The position numbers and the translations under genes are program-made. Below are positions 55,406 to 64,000 of a stretch of 64,000 nucleotides of DNA, in pieces. Below the pieces are notes generated by a model, which did no database searches, was not told the DNA's origin, and saw only the letters and a list, made by a program, of their open reading frames with translations. Within the stretch, counting starts at the first letter, position 1; every line of letters begins with the position of its first letter. Origin of the DNA: Novosphingobium sp. (lineage in GTDB: Bacteria; Pseudomonadota; Alphaproteobacteria; Sphingomonadales; Sphingomonadaceae); the NCBI GenBank assembly GCA_017744735.1, contig JAGIAR010000009.1:1-64000 (forward strand), in the 5' to 3' direction.

Positions 55406-57113
55406 CGGCAATCCTTTCCATCAGCTTGAGCGCGACCGCGTCCTTGGTCATCGGCTCCCAGGTGTCGACCGAGCGCGGGCCGACGATGTGGACGGTGTTG
55501 GTGTCGCCCCCCATCGTGTCGCCCGACACGTCGTTGGCGACGATCCAGTCCACGCCCTTGCTCTTGCGCTTCTTCTTCGCATTGTCGATCAGGTTTTCGG
55601 TCTCCGCCGCGAAGCCGACCAGCAGCCTGGGCCGCTTGCTTCCGGCGGCGACGGTCGCGAGGATATCGGGGTTCTCGGCCAGGATCAGCGCCGGCGGCGC
55701 GCTGCCGCGCTTCTTGATCTTGTCGCCCGCGATGTCCTTGGCCCGCCAGTCGGCCACCGCGGCGACCATCACCGCCGCGTCCGCGGGCAGCGCCTTCTTG
55801 ACCGCCTCCTGCATTTCCAGCGCGGATTCGACGTCGATCCGCTCGACCCCCGGCGGAGTGCGCAAGGTCACCGGCCCGGTCACCAGCGTGACCCGCGCGC
55901 CAAGCGCGGCGGCCGCGGCGGCGATCGCGAAGCCCTGCTTGCCGGACGAGCGATTGGCGATGTAGCGCACCGGATCGATCGGCTCATGCGTCGGCCCGGC
56001 GGTGACCAGCACATGCTTGCCGTAGAGCGGGCGATGGTCCGATGCGATCGCGAAGGCCGGCGGCGGTGCGGCCGGCGGTTGCTCGTGCAGCACCGCGAAG
56101 GGATCGAGCGCCTCGCCGGTAGCGGTCTCGGGCGCGGCGGCACCCGAGCCGGTCCGCACCGTGTGGTTCATCGCCTCGAGATCGGTCGGCGGAGCCGAAC
56201 GCGCCGCGCCCTTCTTGGCGAACAGCGGACTGGAAAAATCCGGCTTGAACGCGATCTCTTCCTCGACCGGCAGATCGCCCGGCGCGAACTGCTCCTCGGC
56301 CAGTTCGACCTCGGGAATTTCTTCCTCTACCGGGAAATCCTGCGGGATCGCCGGGATGTCGCCGTATTCGACTTCCTCGTCGAGAATCCGCCGCGGGGTG
56401 GAGCGCGTGATGATCGATGCGAGCAACCCGCTCAGGCCGCCGCGCCCGGTGCTTTCTTCCTCTTCCTCCGGCTCGTCGTCCTCGGGCTCAAGCGCCTCGA
56501 GATAGCCGGCGATCTCTGCCGCCCCGGCCTCCCCCGGATCGAGCCCGAGCAGTTCGGCGATCTCGAGCCAGATCATCTCGGGCTCGGGCAGGCGCCCTGC
56601 ACCGAACTCGCCGCAGGCCATCGGCCCTTCGTCGGGCTGCATCACCGCGACCCCGGCCTGGCGCAGCCAGCCGACATTGCGCTGGGTCGCCTCGTGCTCC
56701 CACATGCGCACGTTCATCGCCGGCACCGCCAGCACCGGCTTGTCGGTCGCGAGGATCAGCGTCGTGCCGAGATCGTCGGCGATCCCCGCCGCCATCTTGG
56801 CCATCAGGTCCGCGGTCGCCGGGCACACCACCACCAGGTCCGCCTCGCGGCTGAGCTGGATGTGGCCCATCTCGGCCTCGTCCTTGAGATCCCACAGCGA
56901 GGTATAGACCTTGTTCTCGGACAGCGCGGCGAGGGTCATCGGCGTCACGAACTGCGATCCGCCGTCGGTCAGCACGCAGGTGACCTCGGCCCCGCCCTTG
57001 CGGATCAGCCGCACGAGCTCGCACGACTTGTAGGCGGCAATGCCGCCTCCGACCACCAGCAGGATGCGCGGTGCGGTCATATCGTGCGTGACCTCCCCGG
57101 CCAAAACGTTCAT
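55389..57113 (-). CDS. coaBC: Bifunctional CoaBC with a large acidic insert
   Basis: The 574-residue protein joins PPC decarboxylase (CoaC, about 13-190: [16 protein letters not shown], catalytic His84 in [15 protein letters not shown], Cys167 in [14 protein letters not shown]) and PPC synthetase (CoaB, about 362-574: [40 protein letters not shown]). Between them about 170 residues (192-360) are Glu/Asp-rich and low complexity ([26 protein letters not shown]), absent from the roughly 400-residue E. coli protein. Makes 4'-phosphopantetheine for CoA. Its stop overlaps dut. Confidence 0.94.
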   Translation of the reverse strand: MNVLAGEVTHDMTAPRILLVVGGGIAAYKSCELVRLIRKGGAEVTCVLTDGGSQFVTPMTLAALSENKVYTSLWDLKDEAEMGHIQLSREADLVVVCPATADLMAKMAAGIADDLGTTLILATDKPVLAVPAMNVRMWEHEATQRNVGWLRQAGVAVMQPDEGPMACGEFGAGRLPEPEMIWLEIAELLGLDPGEAGAAEIAGYLEALEPEDDEPEEEEESTGRGGLSGLLASIITRSTPRRILDEEVEYGDIPAIPQDFPVEEEIPEVELAEEQFAPGDLPVEEEIAFKPDFSSPLFAKKGAARSAPPTDLEAMNHTVRTGSGAAAPETATGEALDPFAVLHEQPPAAPPPAFAIASDHRPLYGKHVLVTAGPTHEPIDPVRYIANRSSGKQGFAIAAAAAALGARVTLVTGPVTLRTPPGVERIDVESALEMQEAVKKALPADAAVMVAAVADWRAKDIAGDKIKKRGSAPPALILAENPDILATVAAGSKRPRLLVGFAAETENLIDNAKKKRKSKGVDWIVANDVSGDTMGGDTNTVHIVGPRSVDTWEPMTKDAVALKLMERIADALEK

Positions 57114-57141
57114 GGCTTCGAACCTAGCGGCGCAGTTAACC

Positions 57142-57155
57142 CTAGGCTAGCCTAG
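57142..57155. promoter_or_regulatory. 14-bp palindrome between coaBC and the DUF4345 gene
   Basis: CTAGGCT-AGCCTAG is a perfect 14-bp palindrome containing three CTAG tetramers' worth of symmetry, in the 114-base gap between two divergent genes. Possible dimeric regulator site. CTAG is otherwise rare in such genomes. Confidence 0.45.
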
Positions 57156-57227
57156 CAAAAGCTTGGTTAAGTTTTGCCTATAGGGGCCGTTAGTCCCAAG
57201 ATGGGTACGGAGCCAGAGGAGAACAAC

Positions 57228-57626
57228 ATGCGCCTGATCCTGACCGCAATCCTGCTCGTGACCGGGCTGTTCTACCTCTTGGGCGGGCTCGGCTTCCTGA
57301 TCACCCCGCACGCGATCGGCCCCGAATTCGGCCTGACCTCGATCGGCGCGCAGGGCCTTTCGACCGCCCGCGCGGACATGACCGCCTTCTTCGCCGTGAC
57401 CGGCGTGTGCCTTGCCTGGGGCGCGTGGCGCCGGGCGGGCGACATGCTGCTGGTGCCCGCCGCGCTGTGCGGGATCGCGCTTGCCGGACGGCTGGTGAGC
57501 CTGTTCGTCGACGGCTCTTACGACGGCTTCGGCGCGCCGATGCTGGGCGAAGCCTTCACGGTGATCGTGGCGATCGCGGGCAACCGGCTGCTGCCCCACC
57601 ACAAAGTGGAAGAGCTCGCGGGCTAG
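57228..57626 (+). CDS. DUF4345-like small membrane protein
   Basis: The 132-residue protein has four helices (LILTAILLVTGLFYLLGGLG; ADMTAFFAVTGVCLAWGAW; LLVPAALCGIALAGRLVSL) and the DUF4345 pattern with RADMTAFF and a C-terminal GEAFTVIVAIAGNRL. Function unknown. GAGGAG precedes ATG 57228. Its stop shares CTAG with ubiB. Confidence 0.8.
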   Translation: MRLILTAILLVTGLFYLLGGLGFLITPHAIGPEFGLTSIGAQGLSTARADMTAFFAVTGVCLAWGAWRRAGDMLLVPAALCGIALAGRLVSLFVDGSYDGFGAPMLGEAFTVIVAIAGNRLLPHHKVEELAG

Positions 57627-59170
57627 ATCCAGCCGAGCAGCGTCGCACCCCACACCGCCGCGCCGCCGAGCACCAGCGCCAGCGCATAGCCGGGCCATTT
57701 CGCACGCCCGCGCCTTTCCCACATGATCTCGACCTCGGGCAGCGGCGGCGCTTCGGGCGCCCCGCCCTTGGCAGGGAAGCGCTCCTCGAGCCGGCGGACC
57801 AGCTCGGGCAGGCGCAGCAGCGTGCCGAGATCGTTGCGCAGCCGGTCGGCCAGCGCGGCCTCGGGACCCAGTTCGTCGCGGATCCAGCTGCGCACGAAGG
57901 GCGCGGCGACGTCCCACATGTTGATCTGCGGATCGAGCTGGGTCGCGACGCCTTCGACCATCACCATGGTCTTCTGCAGCAGCAGCAGATGCGGCTGGGT
58001 CTGCATGTCGAAATCGCGGGTGATCGCGAACAGCCCGTCGAGCATCTGGCCGACCGACAATTCGCTGACCGGCTTGCCGCGCATCGGCTCGCCCACCGCG
58101 CGCAGCGCGGTTGCGAATTCGTCGACCGAATGGTGCGACGGCACATATTGCGCCTCGAAATGGATCTCGGCCACGCGGCGGTAATCGCCGGTGGTGAGGC
58201 CGAACAGGATTTCCGCCAGCCACTGGCGCGCACGCCGGTCGATCCGCCCCATGATCCCGAAATCGACCGCGACGATCGTTCCGTCCGCGGTGACGAACAG
58301 GTTCCCCTGGTGCATGTCGGCGTGGAAGAAGCCCGCGCCGATCGCCTGGGTCAGGAAGGCCAGCACCAGCCGCTCGGCCAGCTTGGGCAAGTCGTGCCCG
58401 GCGGCCTTGAGCGCTTCGGTGTCGCTGATCTTGATCCCGTCGACCCATTCCACCGTCAGCACCCGGCCGTTGGTGCGGTCCCAGTCGATCGCCGGGATAC
58501 GATAGCCTTCGAAGCCCTTCATCGCGTCGGCAAGCTCGCTGGCGGAAGCGGCCTCGCGCCGCAGGTCCAGCTCGCGCGCGGTCCAGCGCTTGAAGTTCTC
58601 GATCGTCAGCCGCGGGCGCAGCCGCGCCGCCTCGCCGCCGAGCGCCTCGAGATGCGCCGCGGCCCATTGGTAGGTCTCGATGTCCTTCTCGAACCGGCGG
58701 CGGATGCCGGGCCGCAGCGCCTTGATCGCCACGGTGCGCCCGTCGGTCGTCGTGCCGCGATAGACCTGCGCGATCGAGGCCGAGCCGACCGGCGCGGGAT
58801 CGACTGCGGCGAACAGCGCCTCGAGCGGAGCGCCGAAGCTCGCCTCGATATCGGCGCGGATCGTCTCGAAGGGCGACGGCGGCAGCTGGTCCTGCAGCGT
58901 GAGCAGGTTCTGCACCGCCACGTCGCCGACGATGTCGGGCCGGGTCGCGAGCGACTGGCCGAGCTTGATCGCCGCAGGCCCGATCGCGCGGAAGGCGCTG
59001 GCGTAATCGGCCTGCTTCGGCTGGATCGTGCCGAAGCGCGCGAGCCACGCCAGCCGGCGGACCGGGGCGGGCGTGTTCGGATCGCGCTCGATCCCGCGCA
59101 GCGCGCCATGCCTCGCGAGCGTGCGGCCCCATTTCAGGAGCCGGAAGATATGGGTCGCCGGCTGGGTCAA
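57623..59170 (-). CDS. ubiB: UbiB, ubiquinone biosynthesis atypical kinase
   Basis: The 515-residue protein has the ABC1/UbiB family features: the KxGQ motif in AAIKLGQSLATRPDIV, the A-rich nucleotide loop PAPVGSASIAQVYRG, DLRREAASASE, HADMHQGNLFVTADG and VAVDFGIMGRIDRRARQ, and two C-terminal helices (GYALALVLGGAAVWGATLL). It supports ubiquinone synthesis in the membrane. The start is TTG at 59170, four bases after the ubiE stop; there is no ATG or GTG that fits nearby. Confidence 0.94.
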   Translation of the reverse strand: MTQPATHIFRLLKWGRTLARHGALRGIERDPNTPAPVRRLAWLARFGTIQPKQADYASAFRAIGPAAIKLGQSLATRPDIVGDVAVQNLLTLQDQLPPSPFETIRADIEASFGAPLEALFAAVDPAPVGSASIAQVYRGTTTDGRTVAIKALRPGIRRRFEKDIETYQWAAAHLEALGGEAARLRPRLTIENFKRWTARELDLRREAASASELADAMKGFEGYRIPAIDWDRTNGRVLTVEWVDGIKISDTEALKAAGHDLPKLAERLVLAFLTQAIGAGFFHADMHQGNLFVTADGTIVAVDFGIMGRIDRRARQWLAEILFGLTTGDYRRVAEIHFEAQYVPSHHSVDEFATALRAVGEPMRGKPVSELSVGQMLDGLFAITRDFDMQTQPHLLLLQKTMVMVEGVATQLDPQINMWDVAAPFVRSWIRDELGPEAALADRLRNDLGTLLRLPELVRRLEERFPAKGGAPEAPPLPEVEIMWERRGRAKWPGYALALVLGGAAVWGATLLGWI

Positions 59171-59174
59171 CGCG

Positions 59175-59906
59175 TTACGTCTTCCACCCCGAATGGATCG
59201 CGACCAGGCCGCCCAGGATCGGCTCGACCTTCGTCTGGCTGAAGCCCGCCGCGCGGATCATCTTCTCGAACTCGGGCATTGCCGGGAAGCGGCGGATCGA
59301 TTCGATCAGGTAGCGATAGCTGTCGGCGTCGCCCGCGATCGCCTTGCCGATCTGCGGCACGAGCCGGTGCGAATAGAGATCGTAGACTTCCTTGAAGCCC
59401 GGCCATTCGGTGGTCGAGAATTCGAGGCAGAAGAACCGCCCGCCGTGCTTGAGCACGCGGTGCGCTTCGGCCAGCGCCTTGTCGATATGGGTCACGTTGC
59501 GGATGCCGAAGGCGATCGTGTAGGCATCGAAGAACCGGCTCGGGAAGCTCAGCTCCTCGGCGTTCTGGCGCGACCAGACGAGATCGTCCAACCCGCGCTC
59601 CATCGCCCGTTCGATCCCGACGTCGAGCATCTCCTGGTTGATGTCGGAGACGGTCACGGTCGCCCCGCGGGCCTGCATGCGGAAGGCGATGTCGCCGGTG
59701 CCCCCGGCCATGTCGAGGATCTGCTCGCCCGGCTGGGGCTTCACCCGGCGCACGAAGCGGTCCTTCCACAGGCGGTGCATGCCGCCCGACATCGCGTCGT
59801 TCATGATGTCGTATTTGGCGGCGACATTGGAGAAGATCGCGCCGACGCGCTCGGTCTTCTCACTCGCGTCGATGTCTTCGTAGCCGAAGGAAACTGTGTC
59901 GGTCAT
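59175..59906 (-). CDS. ubiE: Ubiquinone/menaquinone C-methyltransferase UbiE
   Basis: The 243-residue SAM methyltransferase methylates the benzoquinone ring. SAM motif ILDMAGGTGDIAFRMQ (about 66), the family motifs NVAAKYDIMNDAMSGGMHRL (about 30) and FGIRNVTHIDKALAEAHRVL are present. ATG 59906 overlaps the stop of the upstream EamA gene (ATGA). Confidence 0.96.
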   Translation of the reverse strand: MTDTVSFGYEDIDASEKTERVGAIFSNVAAKYDIMNDAMSGGMHRLWKDRFVRRVKPQPGEQILDMAGGTGDIAFRMQARGATVTVSDINQEMLDVGIERAMERGLDDLVWSRQNAEELSFPSRFFDAYTIAFGIRNVTHIDKALAEAHRVLKHGGRFFCLEFSTTEWPGFKEVYDLYSHRLVPQIGKAIAGDADSYRYLIESIRRFPAMPEFEKMIRAAGFSQTKVEPILGGLVAIHSGWKT

Positions 59907-60853
59907 GCCTGACCCTCTAGCCCCGCGACCGGAACCGCGCCAGCGGCGACTTTGCGCCGCAGCGCGAGCGCCGAGAGCGCGATCCCCGCGAGGATCAGCG
60001 CCATGCCCAGCCAGTGGTAGGGATAGAGCACCTCGCCCAGCAGCAGCGCCGAGAGCAGCGCGCCGAACAGCGGCATCAGCGTGATCGCCTGCCCCGCACT
60101 CGCCGCGCCGACTTCGTGGGTCGCCCAGTTGTAGATGAAATACGAGATCAGCGAGGGGAACAGCGAGACATAGGCGAAGGCCCCGAGCGTGCCGAGGCTC
60201 CAGCGCACTTCGGCGCCCGCGGCGAGCTCCCACGCGGCAAGCGGGCCGGTGCACACCACGCCGATCAGGAAGGTCGCGAGCACGAAGCTCTCGGGCGCGA
60301 TCTTCGGGCGGAGCCTCAGCAGCACCGTATAGAGCGCCCAGACGCAGCAGGCCGCGAGCACCAGCGCGTCGCCGGACCCGAAATGGAGCCGCAAGGCGGC
60401 CGAGGGATCGCCCCGGAACACCACTGTCGCCACCCCGACGATCGACAGCAATACGCCGAGCGCCTGCAACGCCGGGGCCCGCGTGCGGAAGATCAGCAGG
60501 TCGAGCAGCATCACCAGCGGCGGGATTGCCGCCTGCAGCAGCAGCGCGTTGGTGGCGGGCGTGTAGCGCAGGCCTTCGTAGAGCACCGCGTTGAAGGTCC
60601 CGACCCCTAGGACGCCCGTCACCAGCACCGCTTTCCAGCCTGCGCGCAGCGCCGCCCGGTCGCGCCACAGCGACTTGGCGGCGAAGGGCAGCAGGATCAG
60701 CGAGGCGCAGCTCCAGCGCACGCAGGCGAGCACCAGCGGCGGGATGTCGTCGCGCACCGCGCGCCCGACGATCGAATTGCCGGCCCAGAACAGCATCACC
60801 ACGCCGAGCATGGCGAAGGCCTTGGTATGATGCTGATGCTTGTCGGGAGCCAT
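59903..60853 (-). CDS. EamA/DMT-family transporter upstream of ubiE
   Basis: The 316-residue protein has ten helices in two EamA repeats (AFAMLGVVMLFWAGNSIVGR; ATNALLLQAAIPPLVMLLDL; ASAGQAITLMPLFGALLSAL). Substrate unknown. It is translationally coupled to ubiE (ATGA) and divergent from mutM, an arrangement that differs from the usual isolated ubiE-ubiB. Confidence 0.9.
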   Translation of the reverse strand: MAPDKHQHHTKAFAMLGVVMLFWAGNSIVGRAVRDDIPPLVLACVRWSCASLILLPFAAKSLWRDRAALRAGWKAVLVTGVLGVGTFNAVLYEGLRYTPATNALLLQAAIPPLVMLLDLLIFRTRAPALQALGVLLSIVGVATVVFRGDPSAALRLHFGSGDALVLAACCVWALYTVLLRLRPKIAPESFVLATFLIGVVCTGPLAAWELAAGAEVRWSLGTLGAFAYVSLFPSLISYFIYNWATHEVGAASAGQAITLMPLFGALLSALLLGEVLYPYHWLGMALILAGIALSALALRRKVAAGAVPVAGLEGQA

Positions 60854-60894
60854 GCCGCCCCTTAGGGCCGGGTCTTCTCTATGGCGAGAGGCAG

Positions 60895-61710
60895 ATGCCC
60901 GAGCTTCCCGAAGTCGAAACCACCGTGCGCGGCCTGGCGCGCTTTCTCGACGGAGCACGGATCGAGCGGGTGGCGCTCAACCGCGCCGATCTGCGCCGCG
61001 CCTTCCCGCCCGATCTGGTCCAGGCGCTGACCGGCGCCACGGTCACCGGGCTGGGCCGCCGCGCCAAATACGGGCTGATCCATACCGACCGCGGCCAGAC
61101 CATGGTGTTCCACCTCGGCATGAGCGGGCGCTGGCGGATCGATCCGGGCGAGCTGGGCAAGCACGATCACCTGGTGCTGGAGACCGAGGCGCACCGCTTC
61201 GCGCTCAACGACGCGCGCCGCTTCGGCTCGGTCGACCTGCTCGACACCGGCCGGCTCGACGCCTGGCCGCAATTCGCCGCGCTCGGCCCCGAGCCGCTCG
61301 GCGAGGCGCTGACCCCCGCCTATCTGAGGCTCGCGCTGGAAGGTCGCAAGCAGGCGATCAAGCTGCTGCTGCTCGACCAGCGGATCGTCGCCGGGCTCGG
61401 CAACATCTACGTCTGCGAGGCGCTCTACCGCGCGCGGATCTCGCCGCTGCGCGCGGGAGGCACTGTCACCCGCCCGATGCTCGACCGGCTTGTCCCGGCG
61501 ATCAAGGCGGTGCTGACCGAATCGATCGAGGACGGCGGATCGACCCTGCGCGACTATGCGCGCCCCGACGGCGAGCTCGGCTATTTCGCGACCCGCTTCG
61601 ACGTCTACGGCCGCGAGGGCGAACCCTGCCGCGGCGGCTGCGGGGGAACGGTCAGGCGGATCGTCCAGGGCGGGCGGAGCACCTGGTACTGCCCGAAGTG
61701 CCAGAAGTGA
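60895..61710 (+). CDS. mutM: Formamidopyrimidine-DNA glycosylase (Fpg/MutM)
   Basis: The 271-residue bifunctional glycosylase/lyase removes 8-oxoguanine. It begins MPELPEVETTVRGL, so after Met removal Pro1 is the nucleophile and Glu2 the partner; Lys in GRRAKYGLIH, the H2TH helix (LLLLDQRIVAGLGNIYVCEA) and the zinc finger CRGGCGGTV...TWYCPKCQK are all present. Divergent from the EamA-ubiE-ubiB group. Confidence 0.97.
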   Translation: MPELPEVETTVRGLARFLDGARIERVALNRADLRRAFPPDLVQALTGATVTGLGRRAKYGLIHTDRGQTMVFHLGMSGRWRIDPGELGKHDHLVLETEAHRFALNDARRFGSVDLLDTGRLDAWPQFAALGPEPLGEALTPAYLRLALEGRKQAIKLLLLDQRIVAGLGNIYVCEALYRARISPLRAGGTVTRPMLDRLVPAIKAVLTESIEDGGSTLRDYARPDGELGYFATRFDVYGREGEPCRGGCGGTVRRIVQGGRSTWYCPKCQK

Positions 61711-61813
61711 GCCAATCGGTTGACGATTCGGGGTTGGGCGGCTAAGGGCCGCGCTTTCCGCGTGTCCGGACCGTCCGGGCGCCGCGATTTTGCACGGATT
61801 TGACAGGACGAAC

Positions 61814-62074
61814 ATGGCCAATACGCCGCAAGCCAAGAAGCGCATTCTCCGCAACGCCAACCGCGCCGCGATCAACGGTGCGCGCATCAGCCGCATCCGC
61901 AACTTCGTGAAGAAGGTCGAAGCGGCGATCGCCGGCGGCGACAAGGAAGTGGCGGCCGCGGCGCTCAAGGCGGCCCAGCCGGAAATGGCCCGCGGCGTCG
62001 CCCGCGGCGTGCTCCACAAGAACACGGTCGCGCGCAAGATGTCGCGCCTCTCGAAGCGAATCGCCGCTCTTTGA
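61814..62074 (+). CDS. rpsT: 30S ribosomal protein S20
   Basis: The 86-residue basic helical protein ([37 protein letters not shown]) is S20. AGGACGA precedes ATG 61814. A canonical terminator follows 65 bases on, before the dnaA upstream region. The rpsT-dnaA adjacency is common in alphaproteobacteria. Confidence 0.97.
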   Translation: MANTPQAKKRILRNANRAAINGARISRIRNFVKKVEAAIAGGDKEVAAAALKAAQPEMARGVARGVLHKNTVARKMSRLSKRIAAL

Positions 62075-62578
62075 GATTGGGCGATTCGGACGCGCCCCGG
62101 CGGGTCCGATGTCACATTTCGAGAACGGAAATCGAACGGAGCCGGCGTACCAAACGCCGGCTCTTTTTGCGTCCGCAAAATGTAACATGACAATTTGATG
62201 TAAGTGTAGGTAATCCCACGATTCGTCTGCTGACGACCGGAAAAACGTTGGTTTTCAGCCATTTCCACGCAGGCCTGCCGCCCCCCGGCGAGTCAACCCG
62301 GTTTATTTCAATTTTTTTACCGGGCGGCCCTTGCCCAATCGGGCGAGGGGGTCATAAATCCAGATCAGCCCGGGGCGATACCGCGCAGGGCTTCACATTT
62401 CGAACGATGGCATTGGGAAGACCCGAATCGTGGGGATCGGGCCGGTGCGGAGCTTTGCGTTCCGCGTCCTGCAGCCATCGATGGGGTTCGGCACCGAACG
62501 AGGGCGGGGCAAAACATGATTCGAATGGGACCACACGGCGACCGGGCATCTTCGCGGCGCGGCAAGGGCGAGGGCGAC
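62075..62578. other. 504-base gap between rpsT and dnaA
   Basis: It holds the rpsT terminator, an AT-richer stretch (62170-62320), an inverted repeat CCCGGT/ACCGGG around a T-rich run (62297-62324), a CCCTTGCCC-AATC-GGGCGAGGG hairpin (62328-62349) and four GANTC sites (62220, 62290, 62425, 62518). No convincing run of DnaA boxes and no protein-coding gene is seen. Confidence 0.6.
62139..62168 (+). terminator. Rho-independent terminator of rpsT
   Basis: GAGCCGGCGT-ACCAA-ACGCCGGCTC followed by TTTTT; a ten-base perfect stem with a T tract. Confidence 0.95.
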
Positions 62579-64000
62579 ATGACCGAAGACCAGGAAGCAT
62601 TGGACCTGGCCGCAGACTGGGCGGACATCAGCCAGGGCCTGCGCAAGGACCTGGGCCAGCAGCTCCACAGCCAGTGGATCCGGCCGATCCAGGTCGGCAG
62701 CTTCTGCAAGGAAACCGGTACGCTGGACCTGTTCCTGCCGACCGAATTCTCGGCCAACTGGGTCGCGGACCGCTTCGCCGACCGGCTCTCGCTGGCGTGG
62801 AAGATCGCGCGCAGCGAGGTGCGCAACGTGCGCATCCAGGTCCACCCGGGCCGCCGGCAATTGCCCGAGGTCACGCTGAACGGCCATGACGGCTTCGGCC
62901 GCGGCGCGGCCAACGACGGCGCGCTCGAGGCCGCCGGCGCCCATGCCGCGGGGACGATCGGCGATGCCGGCTTCACCGCCTCGGTCGGGCTCGATCCGTC
63001 GCTGACCTTCGCCGCCTTCGTCACCGGCACCGCCAACGTGCTCGCCTTCAACGCGGCCGAACGCATGGCCAAGGTCGAGACGCCGCAATTCTCGCCGCTC
63101 TACCTCAAGGCCGCGACCGGCCAGGGCAAGACGCATTTGCTCCACGCGATCGGCCATTCCTATCTCCAGGCCCACCCGCGCGCGCGGATCTTCTACTGCA
63201 GCGCGGAGCGCTTCATGGTCGAGTTCGTCTCGGCGCTGCGCCAGAACGAGATGATCGAGTTCAAGGCGCGTCTGCGCGGCTTCGACCTGCTGCTGGTCGA
63301 CGACATCCAGTTCATCATCGGCAAGGCTTCGGCGCAGGAAGAACTGCTCTACACGATCGACGCGTTGCTGGCCGAAGGCAAGCGGCTGGTCTTCGCCGCG
63401 GACCGGGCCCCGCAGGCGCTGGACGGGGTCGAGCAGCGGCTGCTCAGCCGCCTGTCGATGGGCCTGGTCGCCGACATCCAGCCGGCCGACATCGAACTGC
63501 GCCGCTCGATCCTCGAATCGAAGCTTGCCCGCTTCGCGCCGCTCGAAGTGCCGGGCGACGTGATCGAGTTCCTCGCGCGCACGATCAACCGCAACGTCCG
63601 CGAGCTGGTCGGCGGCTTGAACAAGCTGATCGCCTATGCCCAGCTCACCGGCCAGGAAGTGTCGCTCCAGCTCGCCGAAGAACAGCTGACCGACATCCTC
63701 TCGGCCAACCGCAAGCGCATCACGATCGACGAGATCCAGCGCACCGTGTGCCAGTTCTACCGGGTCGACCGCTCGGAGATGTCCTCCAAGCGCCGCGCGC
63801 GCGCGGTGGTCCGCCCGCGGCAGGTCGCGATGTATCTCGCCAAGGTGCTGACCCCGCGCAGCTATCCCGAGATCGGGCGCAAGTTCGGCGGGCGCGACCA
63901 TTCGACCGTGATCCACGCGGTGCGGCTGATCGAGGACCTGCGCAAGCGCGACGCCGACATGGACGGGGATGTGCGCAGCCTGTTGAGACAGCTGGAAAGC
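62579..64000 (+). CDS. dnaA: Chromosomal replication initiator DnaA, 3' end beyond the window
   Basis: 474 codons are open to the window edge. Domain I begins near LAADWADISQGLRKDLGQQL; the AAA+ Walker A is ATGQGKTHLLHAIGH (about 179), Walker B LLLVDDIQFIIG (about 240); domain IV has the DNA-binding signature GRKFGGRDHSTVIHAVRLIE (about 435-454). It starts replication by binding DnaA boxes. ATG 62579 has GAGGGCGAC just upstream; an in-frame ATG at 62516 with GGGCGGGG upstream would add 21 Arg/Gly-rich residues and cannot be ruled out. Confidence 0.95.
   Translation, partial: MTEDQEALDLAADWADISQGLRKDLGQQLHSQWIRPIQVGSFCKETGTLDLFLPTEFSANWVADRFADRLSLAWKIARSEVRNVRIQVHPGRRQLPEVTLNGHDGFGRGAANDGALEAAGAHAAGTIGDAGFTASVGLDPSLTFAAFVTGTANVLAFNAAERMAKVETPQFSPLYLKAATGQGKTHLLHAIGHSYLQAHPRARIFYCSAERFMVEFVSALRQNEMIEFKARLRGFDLLLVDDIQFIIGKASAQEELLYTIDALLAEGKRLVFAADRAPQALDGVEQRLLSRLSMGLVADIQPADIELRRSILESKLARFAPLEVPGDVIEFLARTINRNVRELVGGLNKLIAYAQLTGQEVSLQLAEEQLTDILSANRKRITIDEIQRTVCQFYRVDRSEMSSKRRARAVVRPRQVAMYLAKVLTPRSYPEIGRKFGGRDHSTVIHAVRLIEDLRKRDADMDGDVRSLLRQLES

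Noticed and set aside
62075-62578. Replication origin next to dnaA
   Set aside because: I could not find a convincing cluster of TTATCCACA-like boxes; in many alphaproteobacteria the origin is not beside dnaA.

Overview
The window is high-GC, densely packed chromosomal DNA from an alphaproteobacterium, most probably of the order Sphingomonadales (Sphingomonadaceae/Erythrobacteraceae). The grounds are the gene neighbourhood at the right end (dut, coaBC, ubiB, ubiE, mutM, rpsT, dnaA), a membrane-anchored cytochrome c, a Tim44-type adaptor gene with mltA and an Smr gene close to secB, and intergenic hairpins that resemble the REP-like elements of this group. This is inference from gene content and protein style; no database search was possible. 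I see no phage, transposase, integrase, CRISPR array or rRNA. One tRNA (Gln, anticodon CUG) is present.

Layout. 1-7 kb: a LOG-family gene cut by the window edge, a Qnr-like pentapeptide-repeat protein, a GMC oxidoreductase convergent with a TonB-dependent receptor, an AI-2E family transporter and tRNA-Gln. 7-10.6 kb: ppx/gppA-rlmE, an anchored cytochrome c and prephenate dehydratase. 10.7-17 kb: a six-gene, start-stop-overlapped operon DUF4129 - DUF4350 - MoxR ATPase - DUF58 - SpoIIM-like - RDD. 17-21 kb: GNAT, CorA/ZntB-like and Kef-type transporters, and an ArsR-SRPBCC pair behind a palindromic, probably leaderless promoter. 21-27 kb: ispG with three downstream overlapped genes, two convergent L,D-transpeptidases and an EamA transporter. 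27-34 kb: acnA, an ABC-F ATPase whose start may be hidden in a hairpin, a glutathione transferase and an aldo/keto reductase lacking the usual His. 34-38 kb: a Ser/Gly-rich surface protein with a PEP-CTERM-like tail, then ruvB and ruvA separated by a ParDE-like toxin-antitoxin pair and a small Cys-rich membrane protein. 38-43 kb: repeats, aroC, and ahpC-ahpF separated by a strongly folded element. 43-50 kb: a frameshifted gene, smr-mltA-timA, an acetyltransferase, secB, murJ and trpS. 50-54.9 kb: cell-envelope and c-di-GMP genes. 54.9-64 kb: dut, coaBC with an acidic insert, ubiB-ubiE-EamA, mutM, rpsT and the first 474 codons of dnaA.

How the genes work together. Most are housekeeping: DNA repair and replication (ruvAB, mutM, dut, dnaA), ubiquinone and CoA synthesis, aromatic amino acid synthesis (aroC, pheA), isoprenoid synthesis (ispG), peptidoglycan (murJ, mltA, two L,D-transpeptidases) and peroxide defence (ahpCF). 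Packing is extreme: many co-directional genes overlap by ATGA or GTGA, and four convergent pairs share one CTAG as both stop codons.

The least explained parts are the MoxR membrane cluster, the toxin-antitoxin pair inside ruvAB, the Ser-rich protein with two His/Cys knots, the pentad-repeat protein at 23.2 kb, the CoaBC insert, and several intergenic structures (the ahpC-ahpF element, a 19-bp repeat shared by two promoter regions, and the hairpin over the ABC-F start).
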